Assembly: GCA_937961455.1 (NCBI GenBank)
Contig: CALGNN010000029.1
Location: 1 to 47,098 of the forward strand
Length of the DNA stretch: 47,098 nt
Direction of reading: 5' to 3'
Source of the DNA: an uncultured Saprospiraceae bacterium
Lineage (GTDB): Bacteria; Bacteroidota; Bacteroidia; Chitinophagales; Saprospiraceae
How positions within the stretch are numbered: the first letter of the stretch is position 1; each line of letters starts with the position of its first letter. A program made the position numbers and the translations under genes. The notes under the pieces are model-generated. The model worked only from the letters and a program-made list of their open reading frames with translations, had not been told where the DNA came from and did not search any database. Positions 1 to 8,494 of this stretch are shown here, piece by piece.

Positions 1-1239
1 GTAATCATCGCCAGTTGTAGATCTGTGTGAACCATATAAAATCCCAGTTGATTGTTGTATTGACAAACCATCAACATCAGTAAAAGCAACAGGACCATTA
101 GGTCCATTACCTGTTCCTATAGGAGCACCACAAGCAGAAAAAGCTCCTGTTGCAGGATCTAAAGTACCAAAGGTACCTCCATCTACTCCATATATAACTG
201 TACCATCAGGGCTGTATTCTATTGCTTCAATTTGATCAATTCCAGCACCAAAAGAACCTACAAGACCATTGTCTCCATTTCCAGAATCAAATGCCCACAA
301 GTTTTCACTTGTACCATCAGCCCCTGCATAACAATCAGGATCTAGTGGTGGGGTCAAATCTATTTTACAAGAAATAGCTTCAAAATCTCCACCTCCATTG
401 AAAGTACCCATTAAGGCGGTACTTGCATTGGTCTTGTCAATTGTGAAATAGCTATTAGGGCTATTACCATCTTCACCGGTAACACCAATAAGATCTCCAT
501 TTTGTCTAAAAGTAAGACCTTCCATGTCATCTCCCAATTGACCAACAATAGTAGCCTGTCCGGTATTTATATCAATTGTAACCAATTGACTAGGCGCTTG
601 ATTATTAGTAATAACATTAGCTGCATATAGAACTCCTGTCGCAGGGTCTACCGCTAAATCATCAATGTCTTCTAATATTCCAGCACCTGAAATAACAACA
701 TAGTCATCTCCTCCAAATGCACCAGGCACAAATGAGCAGGTAGCAGGATCAATGACTAATAAAACATCATCGCCACCAACAACTCTGTGTGAGGCGTATA
801 AGTTTCCATTAGTTCTGTGTAAAGCAAGACCATCTATGTCTGTAAATGCTATGTGACCTAATGCACCACTTCCTGTACCTATGGTATTACCACAAGCAGT
901 AAAGTTACCAGTCTGGTCATTGATTGTACCAAAGGTACCAGCATCTACGCCATATAAGATTGTGCCATCAATGTTCCATTGAATAGCTTCTACCTGATCA
1001 ACCCCATTGTTATAAGGTCCTACTTGGATATTATCTCCAGTATCAGGATTTAGATTCCATAATGTTTCATCAAGATCTGAACTGCAATGGCATTCATATC
1101 CTAATAAAGCCTCGAAAGAAGTTGGATTAGATTCAGCATTTAGCTGAAGTGAAAGCATCAAACCCATTAGAAAAAATAGGCTAATGTTTAAAGACCGAAC
1201 GCGGCTCGCGCTCAATCCCAATTGAAATTGTTGCTTCAT
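1..1239 (-). CDS. secreted tandem-module protein, 3' end cut by window edge
   Basis: The frame opens at the ATG at 1239 and stays open to base 1 (413 codons), so the C-terminus lies outside the window. The start MKQQFQLGLSASRV is followed by a hydrophobic stretch (about residues 18-33, SLFFLMGLMLSLQLN-like), a plausible Sec signal. After it come two copies of a roughly 250-residue module with recurring phrases such as LW, D/NQxEAI, YGVDxGTFGT, CG, IGTG, FTDxDGL and YxSHR. This resembles the beta-propeller-like fact-listing proteins that Bacteroidota secrete, but I cannot name a family. A T9SS C-terminal domain beyond the edge would be expected; that is inference. Confidence 0.8.
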   Translation of the reverse strand, partial: MKQQFQLGLSASRVRSLNISLFFLMGLMLSLQLNAESNPTSFEALLGYECHCSSDLDETLWNLNPDTGDNIQVGPYNNGVDQVEAIQWNIDGTILYGVDAGTFGTINDQTGNFTACGNTIGTGSGALGHIAFTDIDGLALHRTNGNLYASHRVVGGDDVLLVIDPATCSFVPGAFGGDDYVVISGAGILEDIDDLAVDPATGVLYAANVITNNQAPSQLVTIDINTGQATIVGQLGDDMEGLTFRQNGDLIGVTGEDGNSPNSYFTIDKTNASTALMGTFNGGGDFEAISCKIDLTPPLDPDCYAGADGTSENLWAFDSGNGDNGLVGSFGAGIDQIEAIEYSPDGTVIYGVDGGTFGTLDPATGAFSACGAPIGTGNGPNGPVAFTDVDGLSIQQSTGILYGSHRSTTGDDY

Positions 1240-1273
1240 AAAATAGTAGTTGTTTATTTAAAAAATTAAACAG

Positions 1274-1290
1274 AGTGAAACTGGTTCACT
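1274..1290. repeat. 17-bp inverted repeat in 5' leader
   Basis: AGTGAA, five bases, then TTCACT, lying 35 bp upstream of the minus-strand start at 1239. It could be an operator or a leader hairpin for the secreted protein. No regulator is known to me for it. The rest of 1240-1463 is AT-rich with no other clear signal. Confidence 0.3.
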
Positions 1291-1463
1291 TAAAATATAA
1301 TAATTTTGTTTCAATTTTTTTTGAAAAACGGGTTGATAATTCTTAGAGGTGAGATGGGGACAACGTCACATATATAGCTCAAATATAATAAATAACCATC
1401 ATTAATTTTACATAATTTAATTATAATGTATTACATAATATAAAATGTAAACTGTAGGACAAC

Positions 1464-2198
1464 ATGAATACTAAGCGTGAGACTAAAATAGCTACAAAGG
1501 AAAAGTACCACCATCTTTTAACTTGCCCTAATTGTAACTTTTTTGTTGCAGCAAAAGATATCAATATTTCAAAAACCATTGCTAAATGTGAAAATTGCAA
1601 TCATGTATTCAGCTTTGAAGATGATTTTGACTTTAGAGAGGGCAGACCAGAAATGCTTATACCTGAAGGGATGGAGGTTTTAAATCTTAGATCGGAATTA
1701 GACATTGAAGTGAAGTGGACTAAATCCATTCAACCTATGATGGTAGTATTTACGCTAGTTTGGAATCTCTTTTTATTACCTTTTGTGATTGGTGGCATCA
1801 TGGCTGGACAGGCTCAGATTTTGCTTTTTGCGGGAGCACATATTGCAGTGGGCTTAGGCTTGTTATACAATATTTTTGCGCAGCTTTTTAATAGGACAAA
1901 TATTTCTGTGACGGACAAAAGAATTGAAATTAACACCCGACCCTTTCCAACTCCTGGTAAAAGCAAGATTGAGTTAGATGCTGACGACCTTGATCAATTG
2001 TATGTGACAAAATATGTGTCAAGCACCACCAACGGGGTGCCTAGCTACGCGTATGCTTTATATGCCATTGATAAAAATGGAACTAAATTCATCTTAATCA
2101 AAGGCTTGAATAAGGAGTCTCAATTATACATCGAACAAGAAATTGAAAGATATTTGCAAATTAAAGACAGGCCAATTCAGGGCAGCATAAAGGCTTAG
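1464..2198 (+). CDS. zinc-ribbon membrane protein of unknown function
   Basis: The 244-residue protein starts with a two-knuckle zinc ribbon (CPNC at 21-24 and CENC at 42-45), the kind that binds one zinc ion. Two predicted membrane helices follow at about 91-113 and 118-138. The C-terminal cytosolic part (from about 145, NISVTDKRIEI) resembles bacterial PH-like membrane domains, though this is only a fold-level impression. It stands alone on the plus strand and its stop overlaps the convergent minus gene by 4 bp. The function is unknown; the topology suggests an inner-membrane protein with an intracellular metal-bound head. Confidence 0.75.
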   Translation: MNTKRETKIATKEKYHHLLTCPNCNFFVAAKDINISKTIAKCENCNHVFSFEDDFDFREGRPEMLIPEGMEVLNLRSELDIEVKWTKSIQPMMVVFTLVWNLFLLPFVIGGIMAGQAQILLFAGAHIAVGLGLLYNIFAQLFNRTNISVTDKRIEINTRPFPTPGKSKIELDADDLDQLYVTKYVSSTTNGVPSYAYALYAIDKNGTKFILIKGLNKESQLYIEQEIERYLQIKDRPIQGSIKA

Positions 2199-3643
2199 AA
2201 TAATTTAGCTATCCCAGTTGACAGTTGTATTCCATAATGCTTTTGCGTGAAGCCTTCTGATTCATTAATTCTTGAAGAAAGATCAAAACCACCTTTAAGA
2301 CCAAAATGGAAGCTACTGGTTTTTCCAATCGATTGCACATAAGAAACATTTGCAAGAAATTGCACTGGACCATTTTTCTTAAAAATTTCAGGATTGATGA
2401 GCTCAATTCCATAATCTGTATTTGACCTATCTACAGTTCGCCCAACGACAGTTCTATAAATTGGAACTTGAACACCCAATGCTAGATTTACACCGGATTT
2501 TTGATCAAAAGAAAAATGACTTCCAAATAAAATAGGCACAGAGAGGTAATTTTGCTTTTGCCAAACTGTTGCAATATAATCTTGGGATTCTGTGCCATCG
2601 ACGGTCCCCAACATTTCCTCAATTGTCCCATCACTTAAATATTTGATTTCAACAACAACATCTTCCACACTTACCATTCGTTCTTCGGTATACTCATAGT
2701 TGAGTTGATCAGTCCATCTGGTATAATTTAATCCTGCTGTGATAAAGAATCTTTTTGTAAGAAACTTTTGATAAAATAATTCTACCCCATACGCGTCCTT
2801 TGCTTGCTCTAATTGATTTCTTTTTTCAACCCAAGTATCATTTGCATTATCAGTACTCTCTAGTGCTCTGATATTTAAACCATAAGAAAATGATAAGCCC
2901 AAGGCGTTTCGGGGTTCCTTATTAAAATCAAATTTAGCGGAAGGTAGAGCAAGATTTGAGTTATGCTTGTTTACTTCACTAGGATTCAAAAAAGGAATAT
3001 GATAAGCAGATGTTACATTACGAATTGACATCTTAGCATTTTCTTGTATAGATTCATTTGTAGCATTCAAAACTGCTTTGTTTGTGATTCCTATAACAGC
3101 AATGGGTTTTTCATCCGTTACTACAATTGATGAATTTGATGCATTAACATTAATGGACCTTGTTGTATTATTATTTATTAAAGCTTCCGAATTTATGTTT
3201 TGATTCTGTGTGTATTTTTGCTCCTTAATTAAGCTCGTAGTTGTTAATTTTTCTTCATTTGAATTACTCCCCGCAATATCATTTTTAGATACTTCAATTT
3301 GTTTAGGTTTTTCAATAATTCCCTTCTCAGCCTTTACTATTTTCCTTTCATGGTGATCAATGCCAACAGCTTTTACTTCAGTTTGGCCTGATGGATTGTT
3401 TATCTTATCAAGCTCTAATTGCGTAGTTACATGCTGAATCATTGCATCTTGAGAAAAATACATGGATACAGAACCAATAAGCAACAATAAACCCAATAAG
3501 AGCCAATAGTATTTCCGATTAGCTCCACCGTTATTTTCTCGACTTTGGCGTTCGGCTTCAAGAGAAGACCAAGCTTTTTCAAGATCCATAGAAGGGCTAT
3601 CATCTTGAAATCTATTTTGTAGTTTATGCCAATCGTTGTACAT
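2195..3643 (-). CDS. membrane-anchored outer-membrane barrel-like protein partnered with the ECF sigma factor
   Basis: The 482-residue protein has an N-terminal soluble segment (about 1-44), one membrane helix at about 46-62 (WLLLGLLLLIGSVSMYF), a long Asn/Ser-rich linker, and from about residue 235 a C-terminal half rich in alternating aromatic and polar strands (GLSFSYGLN, YGVELFYQKF, ITAGLNYTRW) like an OmpA/porin-type barrel. The start overlaps the sigma factor gene by 20 bp, so the two are translationally coupled. In Bacteroidota, an ECF sigma gene is often followed by a protein with an anti-sigma-like helix and an outer-membrane-like domain. A role as sensor or anti-sigma factor is inference; no classic anti-sigma zinc motif is visible. 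Confidence 0.75.
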   Translation of the reverse strand: MYNDWHKLQNRFQDDSPSMDLEKAWSSLEAERQSRENNGGANRKYYWLLLGLLLLIGSVSMYFSQDAMIQHVTTQLELDKINNPSGQTEVKAVGIDHHERKIVKAEKGIIEKPKQIEVSKNDIAGSNSNEEKLTTTSLIKEQKYTQNQNINSEALINNNTTRSINVNASNSSIVVTDEKPIAVIGITNKAVLNATNESIQENAKMSIRNVTSAYHIPFLNPSEVNKHNSNLALPSAKFDFNKEPRNALGLSFSYGLNIRALESTDNANDTWVEKRNQLEQAKDAYGVELFYQKFLTKRFFITAGLNYTRWTDQLNYEYTEERMVSVEDVVVEIKYLSDGTIEEMLGTVDGTESQDYIATVWQKQNYLSVPILFGSHFSFDQKSGVNLALGVQVPIYRTVVGRTVDRSNTDYGIELINPEIFKKNGPVQFLANVSYVQSIGKTSSFHFGLKGGFDLSSRINESEGFTQKHYGIQLSTGIAKLF

Positions 3644-4178
3644 AATTTTCTTTTAACTGTTGAGATAATTTTTGCTTAATCATTGCTTTTGCCCTTGTTA
3701 ATTGAGAACGCGAAGTGCTAGCTTTAATGTTCAGTTCTTTTCCAATGTCTTCATGAGTCCAGTTCTCAATTATTGCTAAATTGAACACTGTTCGATAACC
3801 GATAGGTAGCTTTTGTATTATAGCCACAATTTGATCGAGGCTGGCTGATTCAAGTAAAGATGCTTCTTCCTTTTTTTCTGGAAGAAAGTCTACATAAATT
3901 AATTGAGTACTTCTTTTCTTCTTCCTTAAAAGCATCAAAATAGTATTGATAGAAACTTTGCACATCCAGGATTTGAATGCACCTTTATCAGAATCAAAAG
4001 AAGTTATTTTTGAAAAAATTTGAATGTAGCACTCTTGCAGAAAGTCTTGCGTTTCTTCTGCATTAGATGCATACCTTCTACAAATACTTTTGACCAAAGG
4101 GGCAGTGCTGAAGAAGAGTTCTTTTTCAGCACTGCTAATTTTCTTTTTACAATTATCAATAAGTGATTGCTCTATCAT
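3624..4178 (-). CDS. ECF-family RNA polymerase sigma factor
   Basis: At 184 residues this has the usual length of a group 4 sigma-70 factor. Region 2 is at about 25-90 (DFLQECYIQIF, then FKSWMCKVSINTILMLLRKKKR). Region 4 is at about 125-175 (GYRTVFNLAIIENWTHEDIG, then a recognition helix with STSRSQLTRAK). It should direct RNA polymerase to a specific promoter set in response to an envelope signal. It lies 2 bp downstream of the lipoprotein gene and overlaps the following barrel-protein gene by 20 bp, so all three form one operon. The targets are not evident from the window. Confidence 0.92.
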   Translation of the reverse strand: MIEQSLIDNCKKKISSAEKELFFSTAPLVKSICRRYASNAEETQDFLQECYIQIFSKITSFDSDKGAFKSWMCKVSINTILMLLRKKKRSTQLIYVDFLPEKKEEASLLESASLDQIVAIIQKLPIGYRTVFNLAIIENWTHEDIGKELNIKASTSRSQLTRAKAMIKQKLSQQLKENYVQRLA

Positions 4179-4180
4179 CT

Positions 4181-5953
4181 TTATTGAATGACTCCAGAAA
4201 ATCTGATCACACCTCCTGCATAAGTAGTAACCTCACCTGTTTGAGTATTTTCGATTGTTGCATTTGCATTAGTCATTTCTATAATAAATGCATCACCAAC
4301 TTCTTGCCCATATTCTAAGACTTGAATATCTCCACCTGCAGGAACTAAAATTTCATCAGGTGCACCAAAAATTTCTGTACTGTATGCACTTGCCCAAAGT
4401 GGATTTGTTGCACTCGCTGTCCAATTTATGAAGGTATGTGTATAAATTACTTTATTAGACCCACCGAAATCAGCGGTGTAAACAAACTCATATGTATGAG
4501 CTGAATCTTGCGGGTTTTGACTTGGTCTTGTTAAAGTCACTGGAGTATATAGTTGGTTGAAATCTGGTTCAAAATCAAATTCTACGCCTATGGTAATTTG
4601 GTTTCCACAGGCAGCAACCGTTCCGATATCAATGTTAGATTCCACAGGATAAGTTAAGGCATCTGATTCAATTAGATTTTCCAAATCAAATGCTTTGATG
4701 ATAATTTCAGTTGAGTTACACACTGATATAAGCGATGAAAAACTTCCATCTGCATCTACAGTGATCATTTGAGCTAAAGGATCATTATCTAACTTCACGT
4801 AAACCCTTCCATTTGAAACTGGATTTCCATCGCAGTCAACTACTAATCCACTAATTGAGCTAACACTTGAATTGGCACTTACGGTGATAAGTCCAAGATT
4901 TGTGTTTTCGCTATATGGACCAATATTAGCCGTGTATAAAGGTGTACGACAATGGTCATAAACATTTAAAATGAGATCTTCATCATTAGGAACAAAGCCA
5001 TCGAAGTAACCATCTTCTGTGGTATGTGTGCATATTTCAGTTCCTGTAGAAACACGAGTTACACAAACTTGAAAAACGCTTTCAGCTCTCGGATCTACAA
5101 CCTGCCCTGTTAATTCAATAAAATCATTGGGAACATCACAATTCCAAAAAGTAAAATGTGAAACGTCACCGACATACACTCCATTATTTAATTGTGCTTT
5201 ACCTTCTTCAACCCAATATCCACTTTGCTCGTCAAAAAACCACAAGGGGATTTCTGATGGGGCATTAGCTATTAATGCCTCTGGAATATCAAATACCAAC
5301 TGAGCATCTTGATTTATTTGCAAAGCTTCTCCAGCCTCAGTCTCTAATTCAACATTCAACATGGCAAAACTTTCTAACAATTGAATTTCACTTTCTTGAT
5401 TCACAGCAGTTAGGTTACCTGGCATAACTTCATAAAGATCTTCTCTTGTTGGATCTAGGTAATAACTATATACATTCACATTACCCGAATATGCTGTACC
5501 ATCTATTGTTTCAAAAGCATTCGCTGCAAAACTCACTTCTGAACCATTTGACAAAGTTGCTGTCCCTCCTGTTTGACTAGATAGGGTCTTAGTAAGTTCA
5601 CGCCTTTGCATTTGTATGTTAAGTTGATGGGTTTTTTCTTTAATGGGCCTAATAGACGGAAATGAGCTAAAGAAGCCATTTGCTTCAACTTTAAAAGTTG
5701 CTAGATCATCTCTCGTAAGTGCTTTAATTTCAAAATACCCTAATTCATTCGTAAGGGTATTTTCAGCTCCTAAGCTCACACTTGCACCTTCTATACCATC
5801 ACCATTTTGATCAAAAACAAATCCATGCCCGTCTACTTCGACACTTATCGTTGGTTGAGGGATATCGATATTTGTATTCACTAATTCTATATTGTCTTTT
5901 CTACATGAAAAGAGCGTTAAAAGAATAAAGCTTAAAATTAGATATGGTCTCAT
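4181..5953 (-). CDS. surface lipoprotein with carboxypeptidase-regulatory-like domains
   Basis: The 590-residue protein has a lipoprotein signal with the lipid-attachment cysteine at residue 17 (TLFSC). A carboxypeptidase-D regulatory-like (transthyretin-like) fold lies at about 38-115 (GHGFVFDQNGDGIEGASVSL, GYFEIKAL). A second such module is at about 365-430 (ISGLVVDCDGNPVSNGRVYV). Between them is a beta-rich stretch with a SYYLDPTREDLYEVMPGNL-type region seen in Bacteroidota surface lipoproteins. It is the first gene of the lipoprotein-sigma-barrel operon, so it may feed the signal sensed by that system or be coregulated with it. The substrate or ligand is unknown. Confidence 0.8.
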   Translation of the reverse strand: MRPYLILSFILLTLFSCRKDNIELVNTNIDIPQPTISVEVDGHGFVFDQNGDGIEGASVSLGAENTLTNELGYFEIKALTRDDLATFKVEANGFFSSFPSIRPIKEKTHQLNIQMQRRELTKTLSSQTGGTATLSNGSEVSFAANAFETIDGTAYSGNVNVYSYYLDPTREDLYEVMPGNLTAVNQESEIQLLESFAMLNVELETEAGEALQINQDAQLVFDIPEALIANAPSEIPLWFFDEQSGYWVEEGKAQLNNGVYVGDVSHFTFWNCDVPNDFIELTGQVVDPRAESVFQVCVTRVSTGTEICTHTTEDGYFDGFVPNDEDLILNVYDHCRTPLYTANIGPYSENTNLGLITVSANSSVSSISGLVVDCDGNPVSNGRVYVKLDNDPLAQMITVDADGSFSSLISVCNSTEIIIKAFDLENLIESDALTYPVESNIDIGTVAACGNQITIGVEFDFEPDFNQLYTPVTLTRPSQNPQDSAHTYEFVYTADFGGSNKVIYTHTFINWTASATNPLWASAYSTEIFGAPDEILVPAGGDIQVLEYGQEVGDAFIIEMTNANATIENTQTGEVTTYAGGVIRFSGVIQ

Positions 5954-6089
5954 TGTATTTTCTTTAATTAATTATCAATTTGAAAAATGGGCTGTACATC
6001 CTCACTTGCTAACTAATATGTCAATTATAATTAAACGCTGCATAGAAGTATATAGAATTTGAAATTAATTTTACAATTCTGATAGGGAC

Positions 6090-6130
6090 AAAAAAAAAGC
6101 AAGCCAATTCTCATTTGAAATGGCTTGCTT
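6090..6130 (-). terminator. strong intrinsic terminator ending the candidate RNA
   Basis: On the minus strand there is a perfect 10-bp stem (AAGCAAGCCA at 6106-6097 pairing with TGGCTTGCTT at 6130-6121) with a 14-nt loop, followed by at least eight U residues (plus-strand A run at 6090-6098). It faces away from the gene at 6590 and lies about 140 bp upstream of the lipoprotein gene at 5953. It therefore defines the 3' end of a transcript from the 6378-6409 promoter. Confidence 0.85.
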
Positions 6131-6137
6131 CAACAAA

Positions 6138-6158
6138 TTATAATCCCATGAACATATC
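6138..6158 (-). repeat. 21-nt element copy B, contains mini-ORF ATG TTC ATG GGA TTA TAA
   Basis: Identical to 6296-6316. On the minus strand, bases 6155-6138 spell a complete five-codon frame (Met-Phe-Met-Gly-Leu, then stop), preceded by GAT. Identity between the copies stops exactly after the TAA. It sits 7 nt before the terminator hairpin. Whether it is translated, base-pairs with a target or binds a protein cannot be told from sequence alone. Confidence 0.7.
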
Positions 6159-6295
6159 CGATATTATAGTCAGGATCTCAAACCCGACCGAGGTTTCCCT
6201 CTTAAGCATTGTTTTTTATTAAACAATGTCAACTAGATTCATTTAAGTTGTTATGAGTAAGTTGTACCTGGTTAAAGCACAACTTACTATAACAT

Positions 6296-6316
6296 TTATA
6301 ATCCCATGAACATATC
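6296..6316 (-). repeat. 21-nt element copy A, contains mini-ORF ATG TTC ATG GGA TTA TAA
   Basis: Direct repeat of 6138-6158 in the same orientation, 158 bp away. The mini-ORF occupies 6313-6296 on the minus strand. It lies 9 nt after the ACCGAA/TTCGGT hairpin and 7 nt before the 10-bp hairpin at 6288-6256, the same geometry as the other copy although the flanking sequences differ. Confidence 0.7.
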
Positions 6317-6377
6317 TGTATTGATACCGAAACTTTTATTCGGTAGTGTTTCAGCTTGGTGGCTTACTAACACATTA

Positions 6378-6409
6378 CAATAATAAGTAGAGAATTAGCT
6401 GAATTCAAA
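6378..6409 (-). promoter_or_regulatory. Bacteroidota-type promoter for the candidate RNA
   Basis: The minus strand reads TTTG (6409-6406), 20 nt, then TATTATTG (6385-6378), one mismatch from TAnnTTTG. The predicted start near 6373 coincides with the first base of the first hairpin, which supports both calls. Confidence 0.5.
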
Positions 6410-6589
6410 TACAAAATATAAACATTGTAACATATATATATTTTATATATGTTATTTTAATTATTTATAAATCATTGATATTCAAATACAATTGTAATTT
6501 ATATTATAATTTATCATTAGAATTTGTGTATTTTTTGTGAAAGTTTTATTCACAAAACCGTGTACAATGCCTGTCACTTTTAACACAAA

Positions 6590-7687
6590 TTATTCAAATG
6601 GAGAGAAAAAATGTTCGTTTTCGTAGTAAGAAGTATCCGTGAGGGTCTTTAAAAAGGCGATAATTTGTTGTTTTTGTTCTTCAGTTAGGTCTAAAGGTGT
6701 TATCAATTCGTCTTCATTGATCAAACCACTACCTCCAAGATCATAATGATCAAGGACTTCTTCTAAAGTTTCAAATCTGCCATCATGCATGTAAGGTGCT
6801 GATAATTCGATATTTCGAAGACTAGTAACTCTAAACTTGCCATTATCAAAGGAATTACCAGACACTTCTCCCCTGCCTTTATCTTCAAATTCACTTAAAT
6901 CTGAAATAGGCTCTATCCCATTGTTAATGTACTCATTCGTTGTAAACAATGGTGGAGGATGGCAATGGGCACATTCAGCATCAGGGAACAAAGCACTAGA
7001 ATCAAAAAACATTTGAAACCCAATCCTTTCATCTTCCTCTAGAAAAATCTCGTTACGAGAAAACCTATCAAATTTTGAATTCCCGACTAAAAGTGTTCGC
7101 TGATATTGCGCTAGAGCTTTTGCAGCTAGCTGCCTCGTTATCTCTTTTCGATCATCAATGCCAAAGGCTTTTCTAAACATTTCTGGATAGAAGGAACTTC
7201 TACGCATTTTCGCTTCAACATTTTCCCAATCATCATTCAATTCTTTGGGATCTTCAATAGGTAAAAGCGCTTGATCTTCTAAACTTGGAGACCTTCCATC
7301 CCAAAACATTCCGGTATTGAAATACACACTATTGATTAAGCTCATTGAGCTCCTTATTCCACGCTCACCCGTAACACCTTCACTGGTCATTTCACCATCG
7401 GTAAAGGCCAATTTAGGATCATGACAACTGCTGCACGATAAAGTGCTATCTACAGAAAGAATAGGGTCGAAAAATAAGTGTCTTCCTAGTTCTACTCCAT
7501 CCTGAGTTAACGGATTGCTGGCTGGAATTTCTACAGGTTGGAGTGACTCTGGAATTACCAAATTATAGCTTATTTGTTCAAATGGAATATGAATTAGATC
7601 ACCCTCATTCTCGGGAAGCTTATCTAAGGTGCAAGAGCTATTGCATAAGTATAAAAAGAGTAAAGTGATCCAAACAAGTGCTCTCAT
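6590..7687 (-). CDS. mbnH: MbnH-type di-heme cytochrome c peroxidase / MauG-family enzyme
   Basis: The 365-residue lipoprotein (cysteine at about 19, NSSC) carries two c-type heme sites, CSSCH at 85-89 and CAHCH at 239-243, and a late SAPYMHDGR motif, the layout of the bacterial CCP/MauG family. It acts outside the inner membrane. It starts 4 bp downstream of an MbnP gene. In characterised MbnP/MbnH pairs the di-heme enzyme oxidises a tryptophan of MbnP to kynurenine and so creates a copper site. I infer the same role here from the pairing; a plain hydrogen-peroxide-reducing CCP is the alternative. It appears to be the last gene of a six-gene minus-strand operon. Confidence 0.85.
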   Translation of the reverse strand: MRALVWITLLFLYLCNSSCTLDKLPENEGDLIHIPFEQISYNLVIPESLQPVEIPASNPLTQDGVELGRHLFFDPILSVDSTLSCSSCHDPKLAFTDGEMTSEGVTGERGIRSSMSLINSVYFNTGMFWDGRSPSLEDQALLPIEDPKELNDDWENVEAKMRRSSFYPEMFRKAFGIDDRKEITRQLAAKALAQYQRTLLVGNSKFDRFSRNEIFLEEDERIGFQMFFDSSALFPDAECAHCHPPPLFTTNEYINNGIEPISDLSEFEDKGRGEVSGNSFDNGKFRVTSLRNIELSAPYMHDGRFETLEEVLDHYDLGGSGLINEDELITPLDLTEEQKQQIIAFLKTLTDTSYYENEHFFSPFE

Positions 7688-7691
7688 TGAT

Positions 7692-8447
7692 CTACTGAAT
7701 AACTTTCATAGACAATTGCAAATTACCAGTCATTTTTTGAAGTTGTTCAAGATCACTAATGTCATGCTGCCCAGGATTCTTTTCCAAATCTAAATAATTA
7801 GTTCCTTCTCCTAGAATGGCTCTATGATCTACTTCTAATTTTAACTGATTGCCTTGTTCATCCGCCACTTCAAAATTAATATCAAAACTAAGTGTTTCGT
7901 ATAGCGCTTCTGAACCTGTGTGATAGAAAAAATCAGTCTCTAAAACCCCGTCATTATCAGCATCATACTTTCCTTGAATTTTTTGAAAAATGTAAGAACT
8001 CCAGGCTGACCAATAATGACTTGATCTTGATAATGGATTTGAATTTGGATAATCACTTGGAATGGTACTATTTAAATCAGCAGGCACTCCTATGGAAATT
8101 TTCAACTGCTTATAGTTCCCTACTGGCACAGCTGATAAATTTAATGTATTTCCAATCTTCGAAGATTCTAATTTATCATGAGTAAGGGAAATATCTACAA
8201 AACCAATATCTAAAGCATCATGTGTTGATCCGTCATCAGCAATTAATTGAATATCTGATATATAGAAATCAGATTTAGTGATTATGGCTGTACCAGCATC
8301 GAAATCGAATGAGTTACCAATGACCAGATGTTCTGAACCGACCATACCTAGCACATTCAATTCAACATCTCTATATTTTTCTTTATCTCCGCATGAGAAC
8401 AAGATAAGGCTTGAAATTAAGGCGAAGAGTGCTGATACTTTATTCAT
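7692..8447 (-). CDS. mbnP: MbnP-family copper-binding lipoprotein
   Basis: The 251-residue protein has a lipobox (LFSCG, C19) and the family hallmarks: FYISDIQL at 61-68, VGNYKQLKISIGVPADLN at about 109-126, the HYWSAW motif at 144-149, and FFYHTG at 173-178. MbnP proteins are periplasmic or surface copper binders whose site includes His residues and a kynurenine made from Trp by MbnH. W146, W149, H144 and H176 are the obvious candidates here, by inference. The gene sits between a divergent paralogue upstream (47 bp) and the di-heme enzyme downstream (4 bp). A copper-acquisition or copper-handling role fits. Confidence 0.85.
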   Translation of the reverse strand: MNKVSALFALISSLILFSCGDKEKYRDVELNVLGMVGSEHLVIGNSFDFDAGTAIITKSDFYISDIQLIADDGSTHDALDIGFVDISLTHDKLESSKIGNTLNLSAVPVGNYKQLKISIGVPADLNSTIPSDYPNSNPLSRSSHYWSAWSSYIFQKIQGKYDADNDGVLETDFFYHTGSEALYETLSFDINFEVADEQGNQLKLEVDHRAILGEGTNYLDLEKNPGQHDISDLEQLQKMTGNLQLSMKVIQ

Positions 8448-8494
8448 AATATTGATTTTGAAGCATAACGGTTACAGGAACAATAAGTTGTCTA

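Larger units (their letters stand above)
6092..6373 (-). ncRNA. candidate structured RNA of about 280 nt with duplicated mini-ORF modules
   Basis: This gene-free stretch has its own promoter-like sequence (6378-6409) and ends in a strong terminator. The minus strand folds into hairpins in this order: 6373-6346 (GTGTT/AACAC), 6344-6326 (ACCGAA/TTCGGT), 6288-6256 (10-bp perfect stem), 6228-6207 (CATTGTTT/AAACAATG), 6201-6190 (GAGG with GAAA tetraloop), 6188-6169 (GTCGGG/CCTGAC with one G-U), and the terminator. Two copies of a 21-nt element lie between hairpins: hairpin, 9-10 nt, element, exactly 7 nt, 10-bp hairpin. It does not match tmRNA, RNase P RNA or SRP RNA signatures that I know. The adjacent 6410-6589 and 5954-6089 are AT-rich spacers with nothing else I can name. 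Confidence 0.6.

Noticed and set aside
1-1239. Repeated DNA as a CRISPR or satellite array
   Set aside because: The repeats are long in-frame protein modules that diverge at the DNA level, with one open frame.
6138-6316. The two 21-nt copies as insertion-sequence ends or attachment sites
   Set aside because: They are direct, not inverted, repeats; no transposase or integrase is near, and they lie inside a promoter-to-terminator unit with matching hairpin geometry.
6092-6373. tmRNA, RNase P RNA or SRP RNA
   Set aside because: None of the conserved sequence blocks of these RNAs that I know is present, and no tRNA-like end is seen.
7692-8447. Short open frames antisense to mbnP and to many other genes
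   Set aside because: They are lower-quality shadows of clear coding frames, with no family features or upstream signals.
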